From contig PAMD01000006.1 of assembly GCA_002707145.1 (NCBI GenBank), positions 62,001-126,000 on the forward strand: a DNA stretch of 64,000 nt, in the 5' to 3' direction. The DNA comes from Flavobacteriales bacterium. GTDB taxonomy: Bacteria > Bacteroidota > Bacteroidia > Flavobacteriales > UBA7430. Below the pieces are notes generated by a model, which was given only the letters and a program-made list of their open reading frames with translations, was not told the DNA's origin and searched no databases. A program made the translations under genes and the position numbers. Positions 36,760-45,830 of this stretch are shown in pieces; the first letter of the stretch is position 1; every line of letters starts with the position of its first letter.

Positions 36760-37698
36760 TTATAACATCCGAAGTAGGTCTAACTCTTTTTTATCTAAAT
36801 GTTTCCAGGAACCTCTTTTGACATCTTTCTTGGTAAGATTTCCAAAAACAACGCGGTCTAGATGCCGCACGTGATAGCCAAAACTTTCAAAAATTCTTCG
36901 TACGATTCGATTACGTCCAATATGAAGTTCAATTCCCACTTGGTTGTGCGGAGAACCCTCTATAAAAGATACGCTATCAACATGCGCGGGTCCATCATCG
37001 AGCTCAACACCTTTCTCTATAGAAGATAAATGATGTTTAGCTAATTTCTTATCCAGAGTCACATGATAAATTTTTCGAACCCCATACTTTGGGTGTACTA
37101 GCTTTTTGGCTAGATCACCATCATTGGTAAACAATAAAAGTCCTGTTGTATTTCTATCTAATCGACCTACAGGATAAATTCTTTCTGAACATGCTTTTTC
37201 TACCAACTGCATGACTGTTTTTCGGTCTCTGTCGTCTAAAGTTGTTGTGATAAAATCTTTAGGCTTATTTAACAAAACATATTTTTTCTTTTCTCCTCGA
37301 ACAGTTTGTCCGTTGAACTTAACCAAATCAGAAGCAGAAACACGGTAACTCAAATCTATCATCGGCTTCCCATTAACAGATACTGCACCAGCGACAATAA
37401 ACTTCTCTGCCTCTCTTCTGGAGCAAGTACCCCCCGAAGCCAAATACTTATTTATTCGAATTTTGCCATCTGGAGCGCGTTCATCCTTGGATTTACTAAA
37501 AGTCGTATTTGTAGATTTCTTCAAGAAAGAATTATTGCTTTTTTTATTCTCCGCAGCTCTCCTTCTATCTTCGCTTCGCTTTTCGGGATCAGCGTGACGA
37601 TTTTTCTGATCAATAGCTTTTTGGTGGGCATCCGCTTTATAAGCTTTAGTCTTCCCCACTCGCTTTTCAGGTCTATAATTCTTCTTCTTCTTCTGCAT
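36760..37698 (-). CDS. rluB: Ribosomal large subunit pseudouridine synthase B-like, S4 domain
   Basis: A 312-residue RNA pseudouridine synthase. A Lys/Arg-rich disordered extension (about 1-75, KKKKNYRPEKRVGKT) precedes the S4 domain (RINKYLASGGTCSRREAEKFI) and the RsuA-type catalytic domain with YPVGRLDRNTTGLLLFTNDG carrying the catalytic Asp. GRNRIVRRIFESFGYHV is the RluB/RluE motif. In E. coli RluB modifies U2605 of 23S rRNA. Assignment to RluB over RluF/RsuA is by overall pattern. It is 94 bp upstream of the kinase gene on the same strand. Confidence 0.87.
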   Translation of the reverse strand: MQKKKKNYRPEKRVGKTKAYKADAHQKAIDQKNRHADPEKRSEDRRRAAENKKSNNSFLKKSTNTTFSKSKDERAPDGKIRINKYLASGGTCSRREAEKFIVAGAVSVNGKPMIDLSYRVSASDLVKFNGQTVRGEKKKYVLLNKPKDFITTTLDDRDRKTVMQLVEKACSERIYPVGRLDRNTTGLLLFTNDGDLAKKLVHPKYGVRKIYHVTLDKKLAKHHLSSIEKGVELDDGPAHVDSVSFIEGSPHNQVGIELHIGRNRIVRRIFESFGYHVRHLDRVVFGNLTKKDVKRGSWKHLDKKELDLLRML

Positions 37699-37798
37699 GT
37701 CGATAATTTGTGTAAATATAAGAATTGAAAGCGAGTAATAAACATCAACATAAAGTCTGGATGAAATCGATAAATGAACTGCATGAAATACATTATAT

Positions 37799-37806
37799 TA
37801 TCTTTG
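37799..37806 (+). promoter_or_regulatory. -7 box of the tadA promoter
   Basis: A perfect TATCTTTG 31 bp before the ATG at 37838; a second perfect TAAATTTG (37816-37823) lies closer. Either or both could be used. Confidence 0.5.
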
Positions 37807-37837
37807 TAGAGTAGATAAATTTGAAACTAATAATCTT

Positions 37838-38284
37838 ATGATTAAAGAAAAATCAAATGAGTACTTCATGAATCATGCACTCATGGAGGCCAAGATAGCA
37901 TTCGAAATGGGAGAAGTTCCGATTGGAGCAGTAATCGTTTTTGAGGGAAGAATTATTGCTAGGGCTCACAACCTTTGCGAACGATTAAATGATGTGACTG
38001 CTCATGCAGAAATGCAAGCATTTACCTCGGCATCAGAGTTTACAAGAGGAAAATACCTTCACAAATGCAAACTATATGTGACTATTGAACCATGCGTAAT
38101 GTGTTCAGGAGCGTCATATTGGACTCAAATTAAGGAAATTATATTTGGTGCATTTGATGAGAAAAGAGGTGTTCAAAAGAGAGGTTTGAAGTTGCTTCAT
38201 CCTAAAACTAGGGTCACTTCTGGAATCCTAGCAGAACCTTGTGGTGAACTTATGCAAAAATTTTTTCAGAAAAAACGAATATAA
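37838..38284 (+). CDS. tadA: tRNA-specific adenosine deaminase (A34 to I34)
   Basis: A 148-residue cytidine-deaminase-fold enzyme that makes inosine at the wobble position of tRNA-Arg(ACG). The zinc and proton-shuttle motifs are HAEMQAF (His and Glu at about 52-54) and PCVMCSGA (two Cys ligands, about 85-91). The VPIGAVIVF strand is typical. It is a free-standing gene with its own promoter and is convergent with gatC. Confidence 0.9.
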   Translation: MIKEKSNEYFMNHALMEAKIAFEMGEVPIGAVIVFEGRIIARAHNLCERLNDVTAHAEMQAFTSASEFTRGKYLHKCKLYVTIEPCVMCSGASYWTQIKEIIFGAFDEKRGVQKRGLKLLHPKTRVTSGILAEPCGELMQKFFQKKRI

Positions 38285-38301
38285 AACAGAAAAGTAGAAG
38301 T

Positions 38302-38592
38302 TTAACTTTTAATGACTTTTGGAACTCGAATATAATCAGAATCTTTAGCGGGTGCATTTTTTAATGCTAATCTCTGAGAAACTTGATTTCTCACCTTGTC
38401 TTCCCTAAAAATGTTCCTTTCTTCACTCATATATACCAAGGGTTCAACTCCTGATGTGTCAATCGTATCTAATCGTGCGACAAAACCTAAAATTTTTTCA
38501 AAATCAGATTTCATCTGTATTTGATCTTTCTCCAAGAACTCTAATCTTGATAAGTGAGCCAAGTGCTCAACCAATTTATCATCTACTTTCAT
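38302..38592 (-). CDS. gatC: Asp-tRNA(Asn)/Glu-tRNA(Gln) amidotransferase subunit C
   Basis: A 96-residue belt subunit of GatCAB, which amidates mischarged Glu-tRNA(Gln). The family pattern is clear: VEHLAHLSRLEFLEKD near the N-terminus, a DTSGVEPLVY segment in the middle and DSDYIRVPKVI near the end. Its start overlaps the 3' end of plsC by 14 bp in the same direction. gatA and gatB are not in this window. Confidence 0.93.
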   Translation of the reverse strand: MKVDDKLVEHLAHLSRLEFLEKDQIQMKSDFEKILGFVARLDTIDTSGVEPLVYMSEERNIFREDKVRNQVSQRLALKNAPAKDSDYIRVPKVIKS

Positions 38593-39319
38593 CTTCTGAT
38601 AATTTATTATTTATAATCTCATAAACATGATCCTTAAACGTGTGAACATCCTCTGAAAAATAAGTGCCAGCAGCAATAGGCTTGTGAACAAAGACTCTTA
38701 ATCTGCCGGGGCTGCCCGATAAATGGTCACTTGGAAAACGTCTTTTATTATCTAGGAAAGTAACAGGCACTAGGTCTACATTCTGTTCAATGGCCATTCT
38801 GAAAGCACCTGTTTTAAAAGATTGCAACTTTATATCTCTAGAAGGAATACCACCTTCTGGATAAATAGTAAGACCAACACCTGCTGAAATCCTCTCGGAA
38901 GCATGACGAAAAGCATTATATGAACTTAATTTACTAGATCGATCTACCAATATCATTGTCTTTTTGTATACCCAACCAAATAAAGGAAGTTTAGATAAAG
39001 ACTTTTTCCCAATAAAAACAAAAACACCTGGAATTACAGCAAAAATAAGAGGAATATCTAAATAAGAAACGTGATTCGGGCAAATAATGTAGGCTTTTTC
39101 TCGATCTAACTTTTCTTCAAATTCTACATCAATAAAAAAACCAGACATCAACAAAATAAAATGAGACCAGATCTTACACATAAAGTGAAAGGTTTTATAA
39201 GTACTTTTATGCAACAGTAAGACCCATAAAAAAGGAAAAAAAAGTGCCAAGCCTATAAATACAATAAGCCCGAACCATAGTCTCCAAAATATCTGCAAGA
39301 ATTTAAAAAGTGATTTCAC
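38579..39319 (-). CDS. plsC: 1-acyl-sn-glycerol-3-phosphate acyltransferase
   Basis: A 246-residue inner-membrane lysophosphatidic acid acyltransferase that makes phosphatidic acid. The acyltransferase boxes are NHVSYLDIP (catalytic His/Asp near residue 82), FIGKKSLSKLPLFGW, and YPEGGIPSR near residue 158. An N-terminal hydrophobic segment (about 8-35) anchors it. The start codon is GTG at 39319, right behind the promoter box. It overlaps gatC by 14 bp. Confidence 0.9.
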   Translation of the reverse strand: MKSLFKFLQIFWRLWFGLIVFIGLALFFPFLWVLLLHKSTYKTFHFMCKIWSHFILLMSGFFIDVEFEEKLDREKAYIICPNHVSYLDIPLIFAVIPGVFVFIGKKSLSKLPLFGWVYKKTMILVDRSSKLSSYNAFRHASERISAGVGLTIYPEGGIPSRDIKLQSFKTGAFRMAIEQNVDLVPVTFLDNKRRFPSDHLSGSPGRLRVFVHKPIAAGTYFSEDVHTFKDHVYEIINNKLSEDESR

Positions 39320-39323
39320 AACA

Positions 39324-39331
39324 CAAAAATA
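39324..39331 (-). promoter_or_regulatory. -7 box of the plsC-gatC promoter
   Basis: TATTTTTG on the minus strand fits TAnnTTTG and ends 4 bp before the plsC GTG, implying a leaderless transcript. No clear -33 element. Confidence 0.5.
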
Positions 39332-39411
39332 ACAACTTTTAACGAATAGAGGTTTAAAAGTCTTCTAAGCGTCTTATTATTTTTATATTTTTACCAAATA
39401 AGATAAAAAAA

Positions 39412-40380
39412 ATGGCAAGAATACTAACAGGAATTCAAAGTAGTGGAATACCTCATCTAGGCAATCTTTTGGGAGCGATTATTCCAGCAATTAAATTATC
39501 CAAAGATCCTAATAATGAGTCATTATTCTTTATTGCAGACATGCATTCTTTAACGAGTATTCGAGATCCTCAATCACTCAAAGAAAATACTTACGCAACT
39601 GCAGCTGCATGGATTGCTTTTGGCTTTAATACGGAAGAAAATATTTTTTATCGCCAATCTGACATTCCCGAAGTGACTGAATTAATGTGGTACTTGAGTT
39701 GTATCACACCATTCCCCATGATGGCCAACGCACATTCCTTCAAGGACAAATCAAGCAAACTGTATAATGTGAATACGGGCTTATTCACCTACCCAATTTT
39801 AATGGCCGCAGACATTCTTTTATATGATGCAGATATAGTTCCTGTTGGAAGAGACCAAAAGCAACACATAGAAATGACTCGAGATATAGCTGGATCATTT
39901 AATAATTTTTACGGAGATACGCTAATTGTTCCAAAGTCTAAAATCGATGAAAGAGTTATGACTATTCTCGGTACAGATGGACAAAAAATGAGTAAATCAT
40001 ATAATAATTCTATCAATCTATTTTTGCCGGATAAAAAATTACGTAAACAAATTATGGGCATTCAAACAGACTCCAAAGGAATCGATGAATCAAAAGACCC
40101 TAAATCCTGTAACATATTTAAAATTTATACTTTATTAGCTTCCGAAAAAGAGATCGAACTAATGGAGAGAAATTATATAGAAGGGCATTATGGATATGGG
40201 CATGCTAAACAGGCTCTTTATGAACTAATCATTAACAAATACTCCTCAGAAAGGAATCGGTTTAACGAGCTTATGAATAAGAAAGATCTGATCGAAAATG
40301 AACTTCAGAAAGGAGCGAAAAAAGCACGTATCATAGCGCAATCTGTTCTTAAAAGAGTTCGATCAAAAGTAGGATATTAG
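39412..40380 (+). CDS. trpS: Tryptophanyl-tRNA synthetase
   Basis: A class I aminoacyl-tRNA synthetase of 322 residues, normal for the bacterial enzyme. The HIGH-equivalent motif is GIPHLGN near residue 13, and the KMSKS motif is intact in GQKMSKSYNN near residue 197. The VGRDQKQHIEMTRDIA substrate region is present. Free-standing, divergent from plsC (92-bp gap) and convergent with the DUF819 gene (11 bp). Confidence 0.95.
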   Translation: MARILTGIQSSGIPHLGNLLGAIIPAIKLSKDPNNESLFFIADMHSLTSIRDPQSLKENTYATAAAWIAFGFNTEENIFYRQSDIPEVTELMWYLSCITPFPMMANAHSFKDKSSKLYNVNTGLFTYPILMAADILLYDADIVPVGRDQKQHIEMTRDIAGSFNNFYGDTLIVPKSKIDERVMTILGTDGQKMSKSYNNSINLFLPDKKLRKQIMGIQTDSKGIDESKDPKSCNIFKIYTLLASEKEIELMERNYIEGHYGYGHAKQALYELIINKYSSERNRFNELMNKKDLIENELQKGAKKARIIAQSVLKRVRSKVGY

Positions 40381-40391
40381 GGTTTAATCCT

Positions 40392-41639
40392 CTAAGATGC
40401 CGCTATCTGCATCAAGACGGCACAGAACCAAGCAGCATAAGTTCCCAGAGCATAACCCAAAACTGCCAATAAAACTCCAACAGGTGCAAGTGAAGGATGA
40501 AATGCAGAAGCAACAATCGGAGCCGAAGCTGCACCACCTACATTGGCTTGTGAGCCAACTGCAACAAAAAAAAAGGGTGCCTTGATAAGTTTACCGACAA
40601 TCAACAATATGATTATATGAATCATCATCCATACTATACCAATCAAAAACAAACCGGGACTTTCAAGGATTGACAAGGCATCCATTTTCATTCCGATTGT
40701 GGCTACTAGAACATATAAAAAAAGTGAACCTACATTAGAGGCACCCGCCCCCTCAAAATCTTTTAATCGGGTAAAAGAAAGAATAAGCCCCCCGGTAGTA
40801 GAAATGACAATCAACCAAAAGAACTTAGAGGTCAAACTGAACTTAGCCAATTGGGGAGCATTAACCTGAACCCATGGAGCTATGGCATCAGCGCCCATGT
40901 GAGCTAGGCCAGTAAATCCAGTTCCAATTGCTACAATCACCATCAAATCTGTGAGACTAGGTATTCTAGCAACTTTAGACTGGTAGTTAGCTAAATTACT
41001 CTTCAAAACTTCAATCGCTGTAGAATCAGCTTGAAACCACTCATCAACTTTAGACGAAATTCCTGCTCCATATAGCAAAAAAGCCATCCAAATATTTGCC
41101 ACGACTACATCAACGGTAATCATAGCACTAAATAATGAATCACTACATCCAAACATCTCTTTCATTGCTGTTTGATTAGCTCCCCCTCCAATCCATGAAC
41201 CTGCAATCGTCGCTAAGCCTCTCCAGACATCTTCTGATCCTACGCCACCCAAAAAGTCAGGTAAAAAAAAAGACAAAATAAGTATGGTCAGTGGTCCGCC
41301 AATAACAATACCAAATGTTCCAGCCAAAAACATAATAATTGCTTTTGGACCTAAATTTACGATTCCTTTGAGATCTATACTTAAGGTTAGCAAAACCAAT
41401 GAAGCTGGAAGTAAATAACGGGAAGCCATAAAATACAACACTGACTCATCACCTGAAATAATTCCCAAAGAATTTAAAACAGAGGGCAAAAAGTAACAAA
41501 GAAGTAAAGCCGGGATATAGGTATAAAATTTTATCCAAAAAGGATTCTTTGAAGAAGAGGTATAAAATATAAATGCCAAAAGCATCACAAGTATACCTAG
41601 AACAGACGCATCATTCGTAATAAGAGTTTCTGCTTCCAT
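40392..41639 (-). CDS. DUF819 family membrane protein
   Basis: A 415-residue polytopic inner-membrane protein with roughly ten TM segments. GSWIGGGANQTAMKEMF (near residue 150) and VGSQANVGGAASAPIVASAF (near residue 365) are the duplicated family motifs of DUF819 (YjcL-like), thought to be transporters of unknown substrate. No neighbour suggests a substrate. The 82 bp upstream hold no gene. Confidence 0.88.
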   Translation of the reverse strand: MEAETLITNDASVLGILVMLLAFIFYTSSSKNPFWIKFYTYIPALLLCYFLPSVLNSLGIISGDESVLYFMASRYLLPASLVLLTLSIDLKGIVNLGPKAIIMFLAGTFGIVIGGPLTILILSFFLPDFLGGVGSEDVWRGLATIAGSWIGGGANQTAMKEMFGCSDSLFSAMITVDVVVANIWMAFLLYGAGISSKVDEWFQADSTAIEVLKSNLANYQSKVARIPSLTDLMVIVAIGTGFTGLAHMGADAIAPWVQVNAPQLAKFSLTSKFFWLIVISTTGGLILSFTRLKDFEGAGASNVGSLFLYVLVATIGMKMDALSILESPGLFLIGIVWMMIHIIILLIVGKLIKAPFFFVAVGSQANVGGAASAPIVASAFHPSLAPVGVLLAVLGYALGTYAAWFCAVLMQIAAS

Positions 41640-41721
41640 AATTTTATTTTTATTTATCCTTAAATATAAAAAAGTAATTGGTTAATAATAAATGCAAATG
41701 GAAAACCTTTACAAATAAGAT

Positions 41722-42492
41722 TTAATAAATAAGAAATCGACTGACTTTCTCAAAAAATTCGTCAGGCCTTTCGGCATGCACCCAATGACCTGCCTTGGGA
41801 ATTTCGATGATTTCAACATCTGGAAAATGAGATTCAATAAGCTCTTCATCTCCCTCACATATATAGTCAGAATTGGCTCCAGAAAGAAATAAACATGGAC
41901 CAGAAAAGAAAGCCTCCTTTTTAAGAGATTCTCCTAACTGCTCAATCTCCTCTTGAAGTACTTTTAGGTTGAATCTAAAGCTTAGCTTTGATTTGGTCTT
42001 ATAAAATAAACTTTTTAGTAAAAACTGACGAATTCCTGAGTCTTTAAAATGAGACTTCAGTATCTCATTAGCTTGACTCCTTCGGGTAATATAGGCATTG
42101 TCCACTTCGTGTAATCCTGCTAAAATGGATTGATGATGAGGGGGATAATATTTTGGAGCTATATCCACCACGACTAATTTATCTACTCTATTGGGATGCA
42201 ATGTGGCAAAAAGCATCGCTGTTTTGCCTCCCATAGAATGACCAATAAAAGATACTTTGTCAAACCCTTGTTGATCAATATAAATCAATAAATCATTACA
42301 CATTAAAAGGTAAGTATGATCTGGAGAGTGAAATGACTTACCGTGGTTTCTTAAATCCAAAACATGTGTCTCAAAAAACTGTCCGAACTCTTTGCCGAGA
42401 GTCTGCCAGTTATCAGACATCCCAAAAAGTCCATGCAAAATAAGAATTGGCTTTCCAGAACCGAAGGTCTTTGAATAAAGCAACCTAGACAT
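41722..42492 (-). CDS. Alpha/beta hydrolase (YbfF-like esterase)
   Basis: A 256-residue cytoplasmic alpha/beta hydrolase. [15 protein letters not shown] carries the oxyanion HG motif, LRNHGKS follows, the nucleophile elbow is GHSMGGK (Ser near residue 95) and the catalytic His is in [10 protein letters not shown] near the C-terminus. The pattern matches YbfF-type esterases; the natural substrate is unknown. Its start overlaps the pdxJ stop by 8 bp, so the two are co-translated. Confidence 0.87.
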   Translation of the reverse strand: MSRLLYSKTFGSGKPILILHGLFGMSDNWQTLGKEFGQFFETHVLDLRNHGKSFHSPDHTYLLMCNDLLIYIDQQGFDKVSFIGHSMGGKTAMLFATLHPNRVDKLVVVDIAPKYYPPHHQSILAGLHEVDNAYITRRSQANEILKSHFKDSGIRQFLLKSLFYKTKSKLSFRFNLKVLQEEIEQLGESLKKEAFFSGPCLFLSGANSDYICEGDEELIESHFPDVEIIEIPKAGHWVHAERPDEFFEKVSRFLIY

Positions 42493-43201
42493 TTAACTGA
42501 TTTAAATACATTTGAACAGTATTCTCCAAACCAAAATATAAAGAATCAGAAATTAATGCGTGACCAATAGAGACCTCAAGCAATCCATCAATTTGATTAC
42601 AAAAATATCTAAGATTATTTAAATTTAAATCATGACCTGCGTTGATCCCAAGCCCTAACTTGTTGGATAAATTTGCGGCTTCCACGAAAGGCTTGATTGC
42701 TCTTTCCGGATTTTGGTCATATTTTTCTGCATAGGGTTCTGTATAAAACTCAATGCGATCTACTCCGGTTTCTTTTGCCTTTTCGATAAGCGAAAATTCA
42801 GTATCCATGAATAAAGATGTTCGAATATCCTTGGATGCAAACTCTGAAACGATTTCCGTTAAAAAGGAAAGATATTTTTTAGTATTCCATCCCGAATTTG
42901 ACGTCAAGGCGTCTGGAGCATCGGGAACTAAAGTTACTTGACTGGGACGAATCTGCAAAACAAGATCTATGAATTTGGAATTAGGATAGCCTTCAATATT
43001 AAATTCAGTTTTCAATTCAGGTGCCAGTAAAGTTACATCTGAATATCGAATATGCCTTTGGTCGGGGCGTGGATGAACGGTGATTCCGTGTGCTCCAAAT
43101 CTTTCTATATCTTTAGCAACTGAAATTAAATCAGGAGTGTTAGCTCCTCTGGCATTTCTTAGAGTAGCTATTTTATTAATATTTACACTTAAGCGGGTCA
43201 T
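42485..43201 (-). CDS. pdxJ: Pyridoxine 5'-phosphate synthase
   Basis: A 238-residue TIM-barrel enzyme that condenses DXP with the PdxA product to give pyridoxine phosphate. Motifs are [16 protein letters not shown] at the start, [34 protein letters not shown] and GINAGHDLN. With dxs (1 kb) and pdxA (5 kb), the DXP-dependent B6 route is well represented here. It has its own strong promoter and is followed by the hydrolase gene. Confidence 0.95.
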   Translation of the reverse strand: MTRLSVNINKIATLRNARGANTPDLISVAKDIERFGAHGITVHPRPDQRHIRYSDVTLLAPELKTEFNIEGYPNSKFIDLVLQIRPSQVTLVPDAPDALTSNSGWNTKKYLSFLTEIVSEFASKDIRTSLFMDTEFSLIEKAKETGVDRIEFYTEPYAEKYDQNPERAIKPFVEAANLSNKLGLGINAGHDLNLNNLRYFCNQIDGLLEVSIGHALISDSLYFGLENTVQMYLNQLNV

Positions 43202-43222
43202 ATTTCATTTATTAATTGTTTA

Positions 43223-43251
43223 CAAATTTAGACAATAGCCTTAGCAATCAA
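43223..43251 (-). promoter_or_regulatory. pdxJ promoter
   Basis: On the minus strand TTTG (TTG 43249-43251), 18-bp spacer and perfect TAAATTTG (43223-43230), 21 bp before the ATG at 43201. Confidence 0.75.
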
Positions 43252-43379
43252 ACAAAATTAACTACTATATAATAATTCATTTGAGCTCTTAAACTTTATT
43301 AATTTAAAAAACTTGTGCTCAAAAAAATAGAATTAACCAAGAATAACAGAAAGGGGTACTGTTAGATACTAAAATATAT

Positions 43380-43387
43380 TAAGTTTG
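43380..43387 (+). promoter_or_regulatory. -7 box of the CBS-nadK promoter
   Basis: A perfect TAAGTTTG 18 bp before the ATG at 43406. The 204-bp divergent gap with pdxJ contains this box and the pdxJ promoter and nothing else I can name. Confidence 0.6.
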
Positions 43388-43405
43388 TAAATAATCAAAC
43401 CCATT

Positions 43406-44068
43406 ATGAACGTCGCAGATTTATTGAAAAATGAGATTCCACCCCTTCATTTATCTGATCTCATTTCTACCGCGGTCAATCTTTTTGACCATCATAAATT
43501 GAGACAGATCCCTGTACTAGGATCTGAAGGATTTTTAGGATTGATCGATGAGGAGTCCATATTGGATGCTAAAGAAACCGACAACCTCGAAACTTATAAA
43601 AAAAATATGCTTCCAATCTGTATACATGCAGAACAGAACCTTTTTAATGCATTAAACTACTTTTCCTCAGGGAAATTAAGTATTCTTCCCGTAATAGACG
43701 AAGAAAATAGATATTTGGGATGTATTCATGGGCAAGATCTTTTTGTAAAATGTTGCGATTGGCTAAAAGTTGGCGAGCCAGGCGGAATAATTCATCTCGA
43801 AGTAACAAATGTTGATTACAGTTTGTCTCAGATTTCTCAAATTGTTGAGGCAAATGGAGCAAAAATATTAACCTGTTTCTGCCTCTCTCATAATAGTAAT
43901 CCAAAAATGTTAGAAATATTAATCAAGATTAATTTAGAAGAATTATCCGGTGTAATGCAAACATTTGAACGATACCAGTACAATATATTGGCTTCTTTTC
44001 AAAAAAAGAACCTTAGCAGTGGACTAAATGATAGGTTTGATTCTTTTATTCGGTATTTGAATATATAA
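43406..44068 (+). CDS. CBS-domain protein
   Basis: A 220-residue cytoplasmic protein with two CBS domains: LSDLISTAVNLFDHHKLRQIPVLG (about 18-45) and AEQNLFNALNYFSSGKLSILPVID (about 75-98), followed by a divergent ACT-like C-terminal half (about 125-200). Such proteins sense adenine nucleotides. It lies 3 bp before nadK, a placement conserved in Flavobacteriia, which suggests a link to NAD or nucleotide control (inference). Confidence 0.83.
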   Translation: MNVADLLKNEIPPLHLSDLISTAVNLFDHHKLRQIPVLGSEGFLGLIDEESILDAKETDNLETYKKNMLPICIHAEQNLFNALNYFSSGKLSILPVIDEENRYLGCIHGQDLFVKCCDWLKVGEPGGIIHLEVTNVDYSLSQISQIVEANGAKILTCFCLSHNSNPKMLEILIKINLEELSGVMQTFERYQYNILASFQKKNLSSGLNDRFDSFIRYLNI

Positions 44069-44071
44069 AAA

Positions 44072-44950
44072 ATGAAAGTAGCCGTTTACGGAAAACAGTT
44101 TCAAGATGATGTCACACCGTTTGTCCTCGAACTTTTTCAAGAGCTTGAAAAAGTACAGATGGAAGTCATTGTATATGAACCTTTTTATAATTTTCTTTCC
44201 AAGCAAATGAATCTCAACCTTTTTTTAGGAACATACAATTCTTATGAGGAACTAAAAAATGGTGTAGATTTATTTGTTAGTATCGGTGGAGATGGGACCA
44301 TTCTAGATGCCACAACCATCATAAGAGACTCTGAAATTCCAATCATCGGAGTAAACACAGGTCGTTTGGGCTTTCTTGCTGATATTGCGAAAAATGAAAT
44401 CCCAAAAACAATCATACAACTAGTCAATAAACGTTTCACTATTGACAGGCGAGTCATGCTAAAACTTGAAACAGACTGTGGCATTTTTGGCGACTTAAAC
44501 TTTGCTTTAAATGAAGTTACTATATCTAGAAAAGATACCACTTCTATGATTACTATTTCCACGTATATAAACAATCAATTCCTAAATTCTTATTGGGCAG
44601 ATGGATTAATCATTTCCACGCCTACTGGGTCAACAGGCTACTCTCTTAGTTGTGGGGGACCCATTGTAATGCCTGGATCTAATAATTTTATTATTACTCC
44701 TATCGCTCCACACAATTTAAATGTACGCCCACTTGTTATAAGTGATGAATACACTATTAAAGTTAAAGTCGAAGGAAGGGAAAATCAATTTCTTGTTGCT
44801 TTAGATTCTAGAATAGAGTCTCTAGAATCAGGGGTAGAATTAATCATTTCAAAAGAGCGATTCAAAACAAAGATGATTGAAACAGATACCCAAGACTTTT
44901 CAAGTACCTTGAGAAACAAACTACTCTGGGGTTTAGACAAACGAAATTAA
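44072..44950 (+). CDS. nadK: NAD kinase
   Basis: Phosphorylates NAD to NADP with ATP. The protein has 292 residues. The catalytic GGDGT motif (SIGGDGTILDAT) is near residue 72, NTGRLGFLA follows, and the C-terminal beta domain has ADGLIISTPTGSTGYSLSCGGP and PIAPHNLNVRPLV. It is 3 bp downstream of the CBS gene. Confidence 0.95.
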   Translation: MKVAVYGKQFQDDVTPFVLELFQELEKVQMEVIVYEPFYNFLSKQMNLNLFLGTYNSYEELKNGVDLFVSIGGDGTILDATTIIRDSEIPIIGVNTGRLGFLADIAKNEIPKTIIQLVNKRFTIDRRVMLKLETDCGIFGDLNFALNEVTISRKDTTSMITISTYINNQFLNSYWADGLIISTPTGSTGYSLSCGGPIVMPGSNNFIITPIAPHNLNVRPLVISDEYTIKVKVEGRENQFLVALDSRIESLESGVELIISKERFKTKMIETDTQDFSSTLRNKLLWGLDKRN

Positions 44951-44974
44951 ATACCAAAAAGATAAGTAAATCGT

Positions 44975-44982
44975 TATATTTG
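44975..44982 (+). promoter_or_regulatory. -7 box of the DUF6089-uppS-bamA operon promoter
   Basis: A perfect TATATTTG 26 bp before the ATG at 45009, the only obvious promoter in front of the six-gene envelope operon. Confidence 0.6.
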
Positions 44983-45008
44983 CAGGCCATTACTATATTC
45001 TACGTACA

Positions 45009-45830
45009 ATGAAAAACATCTTTTTTATAATTTTTGTTATACCACTCTTCCTAACCGTATCTGCCTCTGCTCAAAAAAATGAGCTTGGGATATTCCTCGG
45101 AAGTGCTGGCTATCATGGGGATATTGGAAGAGATTATGTAGGAGGAGTATTATCAGAGCAGTCTCCCGCACTGGGTTTTATTCATAAAATAAATTTTCAC
45201 AAATATCTTAGCTTTCGATCAAGCGTACAATATGGAACAATAAAAGCGAATGATGCAGAAGCTATAAGTATCGAAAGACAAAATAGAAATTTAAGATTTC
45301 AATCCAGAATTATAGACATATCTCTAGGTTTTGAATTTAATTTTTACAAGTTTTTAGCCCGTCCAAGAAGACAAACATCGAGTCCATATCTTTATGCAGG
45401 GCTTTCCTATTTCACATTTAATCCTCAAGCAAAAAATTCAATGGACATTTTGGTAGATTTACAAACTTTAGGAACAGAGGGACAAGGAACAAATGCAACA
45501 TCCCAGCAGAAATATAATCTTTCCAGTTGGGCTATTCCCTTTGGAATTGGCTACAAGACCAACTTTGGTAAAAATATATCTTTAGGTATTGAGTGGGTTT
45601 GGCGAGCTGGACAAACAGACTACCTAGATGACGTTAGTAGTTATTATGTTGATGAAATGTATTTAACCGTTGAAAGTGCTGAAATGGCTAATCCTGGAGT
45701 AAACCAAACCATTGAAGGCAAAACAAGAGGTAATCCGAACAACAAAGACTGGTATCATTTTACAGGGATTACCTTGAGCTACAAGATTAAAAACAAACCA
45801 TTAAAATGCCCTAAAGAATTACTTCCATAA
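45009..45830 (+). CDS. DUF6089 family outer-membrane protein
   Basis: A 273-residue exported protein with a signal peptide ending VSASAQ (about 22) and beta-barrel-like strands (LGIFLGSAGYHGDIGRDY, FLSFRSSVQYG, YLYAGLSYF, GIGYKTNFG). It matches DUF6089, which in Bacteroidota sits directly before uppS and bamA. The function is unknown; a role in outer-membrane biogenesis is suggested only by position. It overlaps uppS by one base (TAATG). Confidence 0.82.
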   Translation: MKNIFFIIFVIPLFLTVSASAQKNELGIFLGSAGYHGDIGRDYVGGVLSEQSPALGFIHKINFHKYLSFRSSVQYGTIKANDAEAISIERQNRNLRFQSRIIDISLGFEFNFYKFLARPRRQTSSPYLYAGLSYFTFNPQAKNSMDILVDLQTLGTEGQGTNATSQQKYNLSSWAIPFGIGYKTNFGKNISLGIEWVWRAGQTDYLDDVSSYYVDEMYLTVESAEMANPGVNQTIEGKTRGNPNNKDWYHFTGITLSYKIKNKPLKCPKELLP

